Positions 16,170-25,136 of a stretch of 64,000 bases of DNA are shown one piece after another. This stretch comes from RHKX01 sp963743875 (lineage in GTDB: Bacteria > Actinomycetota > Thermoleophilia > Solirubrobacterales > 70-9), in assembly GCA_963743875.1 (NCBI GenBank), contig CAVURM010000002.1:558001-622000 (forward strand). Direction: 5' to 3'. The notes under the pieces are model-generated. The model was not told the DNA's origin and did not search any database. It worked only from the letters and a program-made list of their open reading frames with translations. The position numbers and the translations under genes are program-made. Every line of letters begins with the position of its first letter. Positions within the stretch are counted from its first letter, which is position 1.

Positions 16170-18173
16170 ATGTTCGTCTTCAAGGCTGCAGTCGTCGGCG
16201 CCGGCACGATGGGGGGCGAGATCGCCCAGGCGATCGCCGTCGCCGACATCGACGTCGTTCTCAAGGACATCGATCAGAAGTTCGTCGACCACGGCCTCGA
16301 GAAGGCCCGTGACGTAACCAAGGGGCAGCTCGACAAGCTCGTCTCCAAGGAGAAGCTGACCCAGGAGCAGGCCGACGCCCGCCTCGCCGAGGTCATGGGC
16401 AGGATCGAGGGGACCACCGATTACTCGTCCTTCGGCGACGTCGACTTCGTGATCGAAGCCGCTCCGGAGCGGATGGAGATCAAGCAGGCCGTGTTCGCCG
16501 AGCTCGACTCGGTCACTCCCGGCCACGCTGTGATCAGCAGCAACACCTCATCGCTTTCGATCACAGAGATGGGCGAGGCGACCCTCCGACCCGACAAGGT
16601 CGTGGGTTTCCACTTCTTCTACCCGGCCTCGATCATGCCGCTGCTCGAGATCGTCAGGGGCGAAGACACCTCCGACGAGACGATCTCGACCGCGTTCAAC
16701 TTCGCCCAGGCGATCAAGAAGCAGCCGATCGTCTGCGACGAGGTCCCCGGCTTCGTGGTCAACCGCATCCTGAACGCCTCGGTCGCCGAGGTCTGGCGCG
16801 AGCAGGAGCAGGGCGGCCTCTCGATCAAGAAGATCGACGAGGGCATCGCCGGTGCCAATGCGGCGCCGATGGGTCCGTTCATCCTCACCGACTTCCTCGG
16901 CCTCGACACCGTCCTGCACGTCGCCGAACACCTTCAGGAGTCCTACGGTGACCGCTTCTACGTCCATCCGGGCATGCTGAAGCTCGTCTCGGAGGGCAAG
17001 CTGGGCGTAAAGACCGGTGGAGAGGGCGCCTACAAGGACGGCCAGCCCAACCTCCCCGGCGACGCAGACCCTGACATCGAGGCCCTGGTGGAGATGTTCT
17101 CGCTGAAGGCCCTGGTGGAGGCCTGCCTGATCCTCGAGGAGGGTGTCTGCACCGTTCGCGAGATCGACCTCGGGATGATGGCGGGGGCTGGGCTCGACCC
17201 GCGCCGCGGCCTCTTCCCGCCCTTCTGGAAGGCTGATATCGACGGGCTCGACGTCACCCTCGAGAGGCTCGAGAACCTCACGGAGAAGCACCCGGACCGC
17301 TTCTCGGTGCCCGTCACCCTCAAGCGGCTGGTCGCCCAGGGACGCACCGGCTACGCGGCCGGTCAGGGCTTCTACGCTTATCCGCGACCGGACGAGGGAG
17401 ATCAGACCGAGACGATCAAGCTCGAGACCCGCGAGGGCGGTTTCGCGATCGCCTGGCTGGCAAACATGCCGATGAACTCGATCAGCCCGCAGGTCATCGT
17501 CGACCTGCGATCGGTCTGGGAGAAGCTCAAGGCCGACGGTGAGGTCAAGGCATTGGTGATCGCCTCGTCGATCCCACTCGTCTACTCCGCCGGCGCCGAC
17601 ATCAAGGCATTCACGAAGATGGACGAGGCCGGCGGCAAGGCCCTGATCGAGGACGGTCACGCGCTGCTGCGCGAGTTCGGCACCGAGGGGATCGCGACGA
17701 TCGCGGCGGTCAACTCCCTCGCCTTCGGCGGCGGCTGTGAGCTGGCGATGGCCTGCGACATGAGGATCGCGGCGGAGTCGGCGGTGTTCGGGCAGCCGGA
17801 GGTGAAGCTCGGAATCATCCCCGGCTTCGGCGGCACGCAACGGTTGCCGCGTCTTGTCGGGCCGCAGAAGGCCCTCGAGATGAACCTGATCGGCGATGCG
17901 ATCACGGCGGAGGAGGCCTACGACATCGGCCTCGTCAACTACCTGACTCCGGATCACGAGATGTTCGACACCGCCGTCTCATTCGCTCGGAAGCTGGCGG
18001 GGCAGGCGCCGATCGCCGTCTCCCAGATCAAGAAGGTCTCCCACCAGGGGGACCTCGACGAGGGGATCGAGGCCGAGAAGGTCGGGTTCGCCGCCGCGTT
18101 CTTCAGCGAGGACGCCAAGGAGGGCATCGGCGCCTTCCTCGGCAAGCGGACCCCGCACTGGAAGGGCGAGTAG
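16170..18173 (+). CDS. 3-hydroxyacyl-CoA dehydrogenase / enoyl-CoA hydratase bifunctional protein
   Basis: A 667-residue beta-oxidation enzyme. Residues 1-about 180 are the NAD-binding fold (AAVVGAGTMGGEIAQAI), about 185-290 and 300-395 are two C-terminal dehydrogenase domains (PGFVVNRILN), and about 420-667 is a crotonase domain with the oxyanion-hole segments SAGADIKAF and AFGGGCELAMACD. The order (dehydrogenase first, hydratase last) is the reverse of E. coli FadB and like Bacillus FadN. AGGAGCGGA precedes ATG 16170. The SIR2 gene follows in the same reading frame directly after the TAG stop. Confidence 0.93.
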   Translation: MFVFKAAVVGAGTMGGEIAQAIAVADIDVVLKDIDQKFVDHGLEKARDVTKGQLDKLVSKEKLTQEQADARLAEVMGRIEGTTDYSSFGDVDFVIEAAPERMEIKQAVFAELDSVTPGHAVISSNTSSLSITEMGEATLRPDKVVGFHFFYPASIMPLLEIVRGEDTSDETISTAFNFAQAIKKQPIVCDEVPGFVVNRILNASVAEVWREQEQGGLSIKKIDEGIAGANAAPMGPFILTDFLGLDTVLHVAEHLQESYGDRFYVHPGMLKLVSEGKLGVKTGGEGAYKDGQPNLPGDADPDIEALVEMFSLKALVEACLILEEGVCTVREIDLGMMAGAGLDPRRGLFPPFWKADIDGLDVTLERLENLTEKHPDRFSVPVTLKRLVAQGRTGYAAGQGFYAYPRPDEGDQTETIKLETREGGFAIAWLANMPMNSISPQVIVDLRSVWEKLKADGEVKALVIASSIPLVYSAGADIKAFTKMDEAGGKALIEDGHALLREFGTEGIATIAAVNSLAFGGGCELAMACDMRIAAESAVFGQPEVKLGIIPGFGGTQRLPRLVGPQKALEMNLIGDAITAEEAYDIGLVNYLTPDHEMFDTAVSFARKLAGQAPIAVSQIKKVSHQGDLDEGIEAEKVGFAAAFFSEDAKEGIGAFLGKRTPHWKGE

Positions 18174-18953
18174 CTGAGCGCCGAGGGGTCGAGCGCCGCC
18201 GGCATCTCCGCCGGAGTCGAACAGCTCGCCGAGCTGATCGAGCGCTCGACGAGCACCGTCGCGCTGACCGGAGCGGGGATCTCGGTTCCATCCGGGATCC
18301 CCGACTTCCGGACCCCGGGTGAGGGCATCTGGGAGGACGTGGATCCGTCGGAGGTCGCGTCGATCGAGGCGTTCAAACACGACCCGAAGCGCTTCTGGGA
18401 CTTCTATCGCCCTCGGTTCAGCATGCTGGGGGATAAGGTTCCGAACGCCGCCCACGACGCGCTGGCGACGCTCGAGGAAAGAGGGCTCCTCGACGCCGTC
18501 ATCACCCAGAACATCGACCGCCTTCACCGCGCCGCCGGGACCCGCGACTTGGTCGAGGTTCACGGATCGATCGCCACGTCGAGCTGTCTGGGCTGCGGCG
18601 CCACCTTTGACCTCGAGCACGTCGACGATCTATTCGACGCAGATGGCGTCGCGATCTGCTCCGCCTGCTCCGGTCACGTCAAGCCCGACGTGATCCTCTT
18701 CGGCGAGATGCTCCCCGTTGTGGCCATCGACCGCGCTCGCTCGCTCGCTCAGGCCGCCGACTTGATGATCTGCGTCGGCTCCTCACTCGAGGTCTACCCG
18801 GTCGCCGGGTTGCCCGAGCTGACGCTGGCCCGCGGTGGCGCCGTCGCCCTGGTGACGATCGGCCCCACGCCCTACGACGGCGATGCGGTCCTGAAGCTCG
18901 ACGGTGACGTCGCGGTCGAGCTACCAGCGGTCCTGGCCGCCCTCGGAGCCTGA
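18174..18953 (+). CDS. cobB: SIR2-family NAD-dependent protein deacylase with apparent CTG start
   Basis: It removes acyl groups from lysines with NAD. Numbered from CTG 18174 the protein has 259 residues: GAGIS at 33-37, GIPDFR at 41-46, TQNIDRLHRAAG, the catalytic His130 in VEVHGS, and a zinc site of Cys138/141/162/165 (CLGC, CSAC). The first ATG/GTG/TTG in frame is GTG 18339, which would delete the NAD-binding GAGIS and PDFR motifs. CTG 18174 follows the stop of the beta-oxidation gene directly and AAGGG lies 7 nt upstream. Both genes share one frame, so read-through of TAG could also make a fusion. Confidence 0.88.
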   Translation: MSAEGSSAAGISAGVEQLAELIERSTSTVALTGAGISVPSGIPDFRTPGEGIWEDVDPSEVASIEAFKHDPKRFWDFYRPRFSMLGDKVPNAAHDALATLEERGLLDAVITQNIDRLHRAAGTRDLVEVHGSIATSSCLGCGATFDLEHVDDLFDADGVAICSACSGHVKPDVILFGEMLPVVAIDRARSLAQAADLMICVGSSLEVYPVAGLPELTLARGGAVALVTIGPTPYDGDAVLKLDGDVAVELPAVLAALGA

Positions 18954-18973
18954 CTCCGAATCGCCGCAGCGGG

Positions 18974-19816
18974 TCAGTCGAGGGCGCGCCGCCGCATCGC
19001 GGCCTCGACTGAACGCAGGGCGGCGGCAATCGCCGCGGGATCCGGGTCCTCTCCGGCGAGCGTTGCCCGTCGCGCCTCGGCAGCCGATCGGGAAGCTTCG
19101 GCAAGGTCATCCGACTGCGATCCCCGGGCCTTCAGCGCTTCGAGGCCGGCATGGAGTCCCAACGCGGCGGTCCCGACCCTGCCGGCATCGAGATCGCCCC
19201 GGGCGCGCACAATCAACTCCTCGTGGTCGCCGACGCTCTCCCGACCGCCCAGCACCGCGGCGATGCGCTCCTGCGGTCTGAGCGCCTCGTAGTCGCGGCG
19301 CACGAGCTTCCGCGCCTCCCGGCCGGGCAGCTCGTTGGCACGGCGCCAGCGGCCGTCCGCGACCTCGTCGCCGGTTCCGAACCCGAAGCGCACCGCCACG
19401 GCGCGGCCCGGATCGACATCGGCGATGTAGGGGTCTCCAGCCGCCGTCCTGTGGGCATGAATGAGTCGATTGACCTGGTTGGCGGCTTCCCGGGCAAGGC
19501 GACCCCAGATCTCGTCGTCGGAGCAGACCCCTTGCAGCCACGCATCCGCCGAGGCCTCGTCTGTGAACGGCCGCGGGCGTACGAGGGTCGCGCGGGTGAG
19601 TGGGAGTGGGGTGGGGGCCGGGTCGCCCTCCAGCGCCTGCACCTTGCCTCGGCGCATCTTCGAGCTCGCGCGAGGAGCGCCCAGCGTGGTCACGACGAGG
19701 ACGTCGGGCTCGGCCTCCGAGTCGCCCTCGGGTCGCAACAGGTAGCGACCATCACCAGGGCCCAGCCTGCCGGGCAGATCTAGTTGGGCGAACGGGAGTA
19801 GGGGTGGAGTTGCCAG
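18974..19816 (-). CDS. Conserved hypothetical protein, start unclear (possibly CTG)
   Basis: An open frame whose product begins LATPPLLPFAQLDLPGRLG when read from CTG 19816, 17 nt after the stop of the peptidoglycan hydrolase gene, and continues for 280 residues. A central part (PDVLVVTTLGAPRA) looks like a folded beta strand and the C-terminal half (NQVNRLIHAHRTAAGDPYI, then EALRPQERIAAVLGGRE) is largely helical. No ATG, GTG or TTG lies between the upstream gene and TTG 19741. No known family is recognised. No Shine-Dalgarno is seen before CTG. Confidence 0.65.
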   Translation of the reverse strand: MATPPLLPFAQLDLPGRLGPGDGRYLLRPEGDSEAEPDVLVVTTLGAPRASSKMRRGKVQALEGDPAPTPLPLTRATLVRPRPFTDEASADAWLQGVCSDDEIWGRLAREAANQVNRLIHAHRTAAGDPYIADVDPGRAVAVRFGFGTGDEVADGRWRRANELPGREARKLVRRDYEALRPQERIAAVLGGRESVGDHEELIVRARGDLDAGRVGTAALGLHAGLEALKARGSQSDDLAEASRSAAEARRATLAGEDPDPAAIAAALRSVEAAMRRRALD

Positions 19817-19832
19817 GGGGGCGACTCGGTCG

Positions 19833-22385
19833 TTACTCGCCGATGTGGGCGTTGCTCGCCCGGTCGCCCTTCTCGGCGGGAAGCGAGGCCTTCGAGGGCT
19901 TGACCGGGACCGTCGGCTGGTCGAGCTCGGAGATCCGGTCGAGCAGCTTGTCCCATTGCTCGGGCTTGAGCAGGCCGCTGATCGGCTGCCCCTCGCTGTC
20001 GGACCCGTCGGGTGAGTACCCGACGTGAATGTGGTCGTCGTGGTCGCCCATCGCAAACGTGGGTCCGCCGAGCTCCATCAGGGAGATGATCTGGGCGGGA
20101 ACCATCGGGCCCTGCAGCTTGAGCAGGTCGTTGATCACGGCCTCGGTGATCGAGCCGCGGCCCTGATTGCCGTAGATCGGGATCCCGTTGACCGCGGCGA
20201 TGTCGACTGCGTCACCGGTGGAGTGGGCACTGATGTTGCCCGAGGTGGTCATGACGCTGTGGCCGCACTTGAGCGAGGTGATCGTCAGCTCGTACCCGCG
20301 CGCCGAGAGGTAGGAGAGCATCGCCAGCACCCGCCGGTCGATCTGACCGGTGGCGATGTCCTCGCGGCCGCAGGAGTAGGTCTCGATCCCGGGATCGGCG
20401 AGCACCTGCCGCTGCAACTGCGACTTCGAGGCCAGCAGGACCTGGCCGACCGTGGCCTGGTCCTCGAACGGGTTCTTGCCGGCGGCACGGTAGATCGCGG
20501 TGGCCTCGAGCAGCTTCCAGCCGTCGAGGATCGGCTTGGGGTCGATCGTGTGGGAGCCGCGGCCGGCCGGAGTGATCTCGAAGTGGAGGTGGGTCGCGAT
20601 TTCAGGGTCGGTCTGACCGACCTCGCCGATGATCGTCCCACCGACGACCTTGGAGCCCTTGCGGAGCGGAGCGGAGTCCATCGTCTTGTCGTCGAAACGG
20701 AGCACGCCCGAGAAGTAGGACTTGAAGGTTTCGTAGCCCGGCATCCCCTTGCCGAGGAGATCGTCGACCTCGCCGCCGAGCCCGTCATTGCCGGCGTTGC
20801 CGGAGCGGTTCGGGAGGGCGAAGAGCCGCTGGCGGCTGTCCTCGGTGTTGGTCGGGCCGGAGTCGTCCTCCGCAGTGGTCGCCTCACCGGATCCCGCCTC
20901 TCCCTTGGCGGACTCGTCGGTCTTGGCACCGCCCGATTCGGCCTCGTTGTGGAGGGTCGTGGAGCGGGTCGTCTTGCTGGCCGACACCTTCGGCTTCTCG
21001 TCACCCTCGCCCGGAGTGATCAGATCGAAGTCCTCCGAGGTGAGCTTGCGTTCCTCCGGAACCGGGATCGCCTTGGCGACTTCACCGAGGCCGGCGTAGG
21101 TGTACTCGTTGCCGTAGGCGTCGCGAAGAACGATGAACTTACCGAGCTCCTTGTTCTCCCCGAGCTTCGTGATCACACCGTCGTTGACCGCGACGACCGG
21201 GGCGCCGTCCTCGGAGTAAACGTCGATTCCGCGGCGGGTGGGGGAGTCGCTGATCACGTCGGCGACGTTGCCTGATCCCTGACCCGAGGTGGAGCGCCGG
21301 AGGGCGGCGCGCTCGGAGATGTCGTCGGCGTAGCGGGACTTGGCCGCGACGGGGAAGTGGGCACCTTCGGTGAGTCCGGTCAGCGAGTCGACCAGGCCGC
21401 TCGGCAGATCGCCGTATTGCTTGGCGTACAGCAGGACCTCGTCGACGTACCAGTCGGCGTGGTTGTAGGCGAAGATCGCCTGGTAGAGGTCCTCTTCACC
21501 GCCGGCCGCCTTCAGGTAGCGCGCCGCAGCACAGATTGCGTCGACCGGGTTGTACGGATCCTTGCGGCCGTCGTTGTTGGCGTCGACTCCGTACATCTCC
21601 CACGTCGCCGGCATGAACTGCATCCAGCCCTGCGCTCCCGCGGTCGAGACGTTGAGGTTGGTGCCGAAGGCGGTCTCGATCCGGTTGATCGAGGCCAGGA
21701 CCTCCCACGGGATCCCGTATTGGGTTCCGCAGGCCTGGTAGATCGGGAGCAGGAAGGGCGGGATCGAGAACTGGTCGATGACGAAGTTGGGTACGCCGAT
21801 CGGAGCGGCGCCGCTGCTGCCGATCGTGATCGTCGGATTGTCGAGGGTCGGAGTGCCGTCGGGCCGGCGAATCTCAGGGGTGGGGATCGACACGCTGCCG
21901 GTCTCGTCGTCTGTCTCCTCGTCCTCGATCGTGAAGGTCTTCGAGTCCCCGTCGTCGTCCTTGCCGCCGAAGGGATCCTTGGTGCCCGGCAGATCCTTGG
22001 GGTCGTCCTTGCCCGTCGCGGGGGCGTCCGGATCGTCGCCGTTCGAGGTCGTGGCGTCGTCGTCGGTCGGATCGATGGGGGTCGTCGGGTCGGTCGGAGT
22101 GGTCGGAGTGGTCGGAGTGGTCGGAGGTGCGACCGCAGGGTCAGTCTCATCCGCATCTAGAGGGTTGTCGCAACCCTGGTCGCCAAGGTCGATCAGACCG
22201 TCGCCGTCGTCGTCGCGGAGGTTCGAGCACAGGGGAAGGACCTGGCTCGGATCGGCGCCGCCGCCGGGTACGTCGACCGTGACGCCGTCACCGCTCAGCC
22301 CCTGGGCACCGACAGCCCCGGCCGCGAGCACGGCCACGAGCACACCAAGTGCCAGCGATATGACTAGTCGGTTCCTCATTCCCAT
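19833..22385 (-). CDS. Secreted multidomain peptidoglycan hydrolase: SLT + degenerate LytM + M15-like
   Basis: An 850-residue exported protein (start ATG 22385 or 22379). Signal peptide 1-28; a Ca-binding-like Asp-rich repeat (DDDGDGLIDLGDQGCD, 58-73); a Thr/Pro/Asp linker to about 190; a lytic transglycosylase domain 205-325 with catalytic Glu237 and GAQGWMQFMPATW; an M23/LytM-like domain 380-610 where the usual first zinc His is Arg384 (RRGID) while HLHFE (599-603) is kept, split by a low-complexity insert 460-525; and an M15-like tail with SAHSTGDAVDIA and DHDDHIHVGY. It should cleave glycan strands; LytM activity is doubtful. Confidence 0.88.
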   Translation of the reverse strand: MGMRNRLVISLALGVLVAVLAAGAVGAQGLSGDGVTVDVPGGGADPSQVLPLCSNLRDDDGDGLIDLGDQGCDNPLDADETDPAVAPPTTPTTPTTPTDPTTPIDPTDDDATTSNGDDPDAPATGKDDPKDLPGTKDPFGGKDDDGDSKTFTIEDEETDDETGSVSIPTPEIRRPDGTPTLDNPTITIGSSGAAPIGVPNFVIDQFSIPPFLLPIYQACGTQYGIPWEVLASINRIETAFGTNLNVSTAGAQGWMQFMPATWEMYGVDANNDGRKDPYNPVDAICAAARYLKAAGGEEDLYQAIFAYNHADWYVDEVLLYAKQYGDLPSGLVDSLTGLTEGAHFPVAAKSRYADDISERAALRRSTSGQGSGNVADVISDSPTRRGIDVYSEDGAPVVAVNDGVITKLGENKELGKFIVLRDAYGNEYTYAGLGEVAKAIPVPEERKLTSEDFDLITPGEGDEKPKVSASKTTRSTTLHNEAESGGAKTDESAKGEAGSGEATTAEDDSGPTNTEDSRQRLFALPNRSGNAGNDGLGGEVDDLLGKGMPGYETFKSYFSGVLRFDDKTMDSAPLRKGSKVVGGTIIGEVGQTDPEIATHLHFEITPAGRGSHTIDPKPILDGWKLLEATAIYRAAGKNPFEDQATVGQVLLASKSQLQRQVLADPGIETYSCGREDIATGQIDRRVLAMLSYLSARGYELTITSLKCGHSVMTTSGNISAHSTGDAVDIAAVNGIPIYGNQGRGSITEAVINDLLKLQGPMVPAQIISLMELGGPTFAMGDHDDHIHVGYSPDGSDSEGQPISGLLKPEQWDKLLDRISELDQPTVPVKPSKASLPAEKGDRASNAHIGE

Positions 22386-22657
22386 GCACCCTTGTCTTCA
22401 GACTCGCTCAGCCCTGCCCGCTGATCGCCGACCGCTCCAAGAGCAGTCCGAAACCTATCCGTCTGACCAGCGGAATGCAACGGACAACGCCGACCGGCAA
22501 CTGGGCGCCCTTTCGGGGCGCTCGCGAATTCTCTGTTCTCCATCTCCAAGAGCGATCGGCAGCAACCTGCCGGAGCTTGAAAGTACACGACTTCCCGGCT
22601 GCGCCGTTGCAATTCGGGTACTTTTCTCAGCATGTTCGAGTCACGCGATTGGCACCG
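22386..22657 (-). other. 272-bp divergent intergenic region with hairpins
   Basis: It separates the hydrolase gene (minus) from the coiled-coil gene (plus). On the minus strand it would be a long 5' leader holding GCGCCC-CGAAA-GGGCGC (22504-22520 region) and the word GCTCTTGGAG twice. A regulatory RNA is possible, but the conserved core of the c-di-AMP riboswitch that often controls such hydrolases was not found. Confidence 0.35.
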
Positions 22658-22930
22658 ATGAGCGAGGACGGCGGCGGAATCCGCTCCCGCGGTGAGGAAG
22701 CGATCGGCGATCTCGCCCAGAGCCTGCTCGAAAACCCGCTGTTCAGCCAGGCCCTCGGCAAGGCTCTCGGCGCCGGCGAGCGGGCGGCCGGAGCGCAACG
22801 GGCCGCGCTGCACGCGATCGACGTACCGAGCGCCGGGGATCTCGAGCGCCTCAGCCGCAGGGTCCGAGCTCTTTCGGACCGGGTCGAGGCCCTCGAAGAT
22901 GAATTGGATCGCTTGCGTCGCGAGCGATGA
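22658..22930 (+). CDS. Small coiled-coil (phasin-like) protein
   Basis: A 90-residue protein from ATG 22658. The C-terminal third is a heptad-like coiled coil (LERLSRRVRALSDRVEALED) and the middle is amphipathic (IGDLAQSLLENPLFSQALG). It resembles the second coiled-coil protein at 23682 in layout, and the two flank a nucleoside phosphorylase gene. No function can be assigned. Confidence 0.68.
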   Translation: MSEDGGGIRSRGEEAIGDLAQSLLENPLFSQALGKALGAGERAAGAQRAALHAIDVPSAGDLERLSRRVRALSDRVEALEDELDRLRRER

Positions 22931-22938
22931 GGCCTGAC

Positions 22939-23610
22939 TCAACCTCGACCAGAGGTTGATACTTCGCTGAGAGTCGCCACGGCGGCGTCGGACAGTCTCA
23001 GCAGCGCGGCGTCCAGGGGGTCGTCGTGCAATCGACGACCATCGACGCTGCGAACGACGAGCGCGGCGGCAGCGGCGACGGTCTCGAGGCGGCAGAGCGA
23101 CAGCACCGCGGCGGTCTGCAGATCTCGCAGGCCCGCCGGACCGGCGGCGTCGATCAGGTCGGAGCTCGTCAACGTCGTCGGCGACACCCCGACCGCGGCG
23201 GCCAGCGACGCGGTCATCGCCGGGTCGGTTTGCAGCACCTCGCCGTCGGTAACCCCGAGGGCCCCACTGGTGCCGTCCGCCGCGATCGCCGCTTCGAGCA
23301 CCACCGCCGATCCAAGCGCCGCCGCACCGCCGGCTCCCGCACAGGTACCGATTCGGATCACCCGCCGGACCCCGAGGCCGATCGCCTCGGCGAGCACGGC
23401 GACAGCGCTCGGTCCGCCGATGCCCGTGGCCTGGACGGTCAGGGGGATGCCTGCGGGCGTCTCGCCGTAGTAGCCCCAGAGGCCCCGATTGTGGTTGCTC
23501 ATGCGCGGTTGAACCATCACGTGCTGGGCGATCGCCAGGGCTCGTGCCGGGTCGCCGCAGATCACGGCGTCGACTGCGGTGGGGGCGCTGGGTCTGAGAT
23601 AGAACGGCAT
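22939..23610 (-). CDS. Nucleoside phosphorylase (PNP/UDP family)
   Basis: A 223-residue enzyme starting at ATG 23610. It shows the PNP_UDP_1 core: CGDPARALAIAQ (phosphate/substrate loop), VTVQATGIGGPSAVAVLAE region and the family glycine motif RIGTCAGAGG, with TSSDLID near the base-binding site. It splits a nucleoside into base and (deoxy)ribose 1-phosphate. Shorter than usual (about 235-250 residues). Its stop is 8 nt from the convergent coiled-coil gene. Confidence 0.82.
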   Translation of the reverse strand: MPFYLRPSAPTAVDAVICGDPARALAIAQHVMVQPRMSNHNRGLWGYYGETPAGIPLTVQATGIGGPSAVAVLAEAIGLGVRRVIRIGTCAGAGGAAALGSAVVLEAAIAADGTSGALGVTDGEVLQTDPAMTASLAAAVGVSPTTLTSSDLIDAAGPAGLRDLQTAAVLSLCRLETVAAAAALVVRSVDGRRLHDDPLDAALLRLSDAAVATLSEVSTSGRG

Positions 23611-23681
23611 CGCGGGGAGATCGCACGATAGCCAGCCCGCCTGGACCGGAACTGGGCGCCCGGTCGCTCTAAGCTTGGAGG

Positions 23682-24113
23682 ATGAGCCAAGCACACTCAG
23701 ACGGGCCGACGGGGCCCGAAGCAGCCGGTCAGTCCGGGGCCGAGGCCGTCGGCGATGCACTTCGAAGCGCGGTCGAGCGAACTCTGGCGGCGACCGCGGG
23801 GTCGGCCACGGAAACTCGGGATCGCGCTCAGGAGCTGCTTGACGACGTGGTTCGCCGGGGCCAGGGCGCCCGGGAACGGGTCGCCCGCCGCGGCGAGGAG
23901 GCGACGACCCGGCTCGCCGAGGCGATCGGAGATCTGCGCGCAGCCGATGGAGAGGATCTCCAGCGGATGGCGGCGCGGCTTACCGACGTCGAGACCCGCC
24001 TCCGGGCGGTGGAGGCGCACGTCGAGGGGCGCATGGATGCAGAGCCTAACCCTCAAGTGGAGGTTGATAGAAGCACCGCCGATCGTGATGATCAGCGGGA
24101 TTCCGGGGCGTAG
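23682..24113 (+). CDS. Coiled-coil (phasin-like) protein
   Basis: A 143-residue hydrophilic helical protein. It has long amphipathic helices (RDRAQELLDDVVRRGQGARE, then RMAARLTDVETRLRAVEAHV) like phasins or apolipoprotein-type proteins that coat lipid or PHA granules. TAAGCT lies 6 nt before ATG 23682, so the transcript is probably leaderless. It runs directly into the epimerase gene (TAG then GTG), so it belongs to the epimerase-acyltransferase operon, which supports a lipid-related role by context only. Confidence 0.68.
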   Translation: MSQAHSDGPTGPEAAGQSGAEAVGDALRSAVERTLAATAGSATETRDRAQELLDDVVRRGQGARERVARRGEEATTRLAEAIGDLRAADGEDLQRMAARLTDVETRLRAVEAHVEGRMDAEPNPQVEVDRSTADRDDQRDSGA

Positions 24114-25136
24114 GTGTCGACGGGTCGCCGCATACTGATCGCCGGGATCGGAACCCATTGGGGAACCGAGCTGGCGCTTCGCCTGGAGCGCGACGAGCGG
24201 GTGGATCAGGTGATCGGCATCGACACCACGCCGCCGTTGGTCGAGCTCGAGCGCACGGAGTTCATCGAGGCCGATGTCCGCAGCCCGCTGCTCACCCGCC
24301 TGCTTCCCTCGACCGGGGCCGACACCCTCGTGCACACGGGGATCCTCTGGTATCCCGAACCCGGCAAGCCCTCCCGAGCGTTGCACGACATCAACGTGAT
24401 TGGAACCCTGCAACTGCTGGCGGCCTGTGAACGCATGCCGACGCTCGAGCGCGTCGTCCTGCGTGGTTCGGCGGCCATCTACGGCTGCGAGCCGACCGGC
24501 CCGTCTTTCTTCACGGAGTCGATGGCGAGCGATTTTCCGCTTCGAACGCGCTTTCAGCGGGACATCGGTGAGCTCGAGAGCTACTTCGAGAACTTCGCCC
24601 GCCGGCACGGCCACCTGACCTGCTGCATGCTCCGCTACCAACCGGAGATCGGCCCCGGCCTCGACGCGCCCCTGTCGAACTACCTGTCGTTGCCGGTCGT
24701 CCCGACGCAACTCGGATTCGATCCGCGGCTGCAGCTCGTCCATGCCGACGATGCCACCGGCGCGCTGTATGCGGCGACGTTGGACCCGGTTCGCGGCGCC
24801 GTCAACGTCGCGCCGAGCGGCTCGATCTCACTCTCGCGGGCGCTGCGGCTGATCAATCGCCCTCAGATGCCGATCCCCCACCAGCTCTTCGGCCCCGCGA
24901 TGTCGCGTCTCGGTGAGCGGCTCGGCGCCGGCAGCCTCTACGGAGACGCGGTGAGGCTGCTGCGATACGGCCGGGGCGTCGACAACACGAGGCTGCGGGT
25001 CGAGCTCGGCTACGAGCCCACCTACGACGCCGTTTCGGCCGTCCGTGATTTTGCCGCGGCGGATCGCGGCATGCGCCTGATCCCGAGACCGGGAATCGGA
25101 TCGGTTCTGGACCGACTGGCGGGGTCCGCTCGATGA
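24114..25136 (+). CDS. NAD-dependent epimerase/dehydratase (extended SDR)
   Basis: A 340-residue extended short-chain dehydrogenase. It has an N-terminal Rossmann glycine motif (ILIAGIGTHWGTELALRL, a GxGxxG variant), an acidic residue after beta-2 (GIDTTPP), and a Ser/Tyr region (LRGSAAIYG) where the normal YxxxK is replaced by a stretch ending in FQRDIGELESYF, so catalysis may be altered. GTG 24114 abuts the previous stop and the gene overlaps the acyltransferase by 4 nt. The substrate is unknown; sugar-nucleotide or steroid-like substrates are possible. Confidence 0.82.
   Translation: MSTGRRILIAGIGTHWGTELALRLERDERVDQVIGIDTTPPLVELERTEFIEADVRSPLLTRLLPSTGADTLVHTGILWYPEPGKPSRALHDINVIGTLQLLAACERMPTLERVVLRGSAAIYGCEPTGPSFFTESMASDFPLRTRFQRDIGELESYFENFARRHGHLTCCMLRYQPEIGPGLDAPLSNYLSLPVVPTQLGFDPRLQLVHADDATGALYAATLDPVRGAVNVAPSGSISLSRALRLINRPQMPIPHQLFGPAMSRLGERLGAGSLYGDAVRLLRYGRGVDNTRLRVELGYEPTYDAVSAVRDFAAADRGMRLIPRPGIGSVLDRLAGSAR

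Noticed and set aside
22386..22657. c-di-AMP (ydaO) riboswitch before the cell-wall hydrolase
   Set aside because: The location is plausible, but the conserved core words of the class could not be found on the minus strand.
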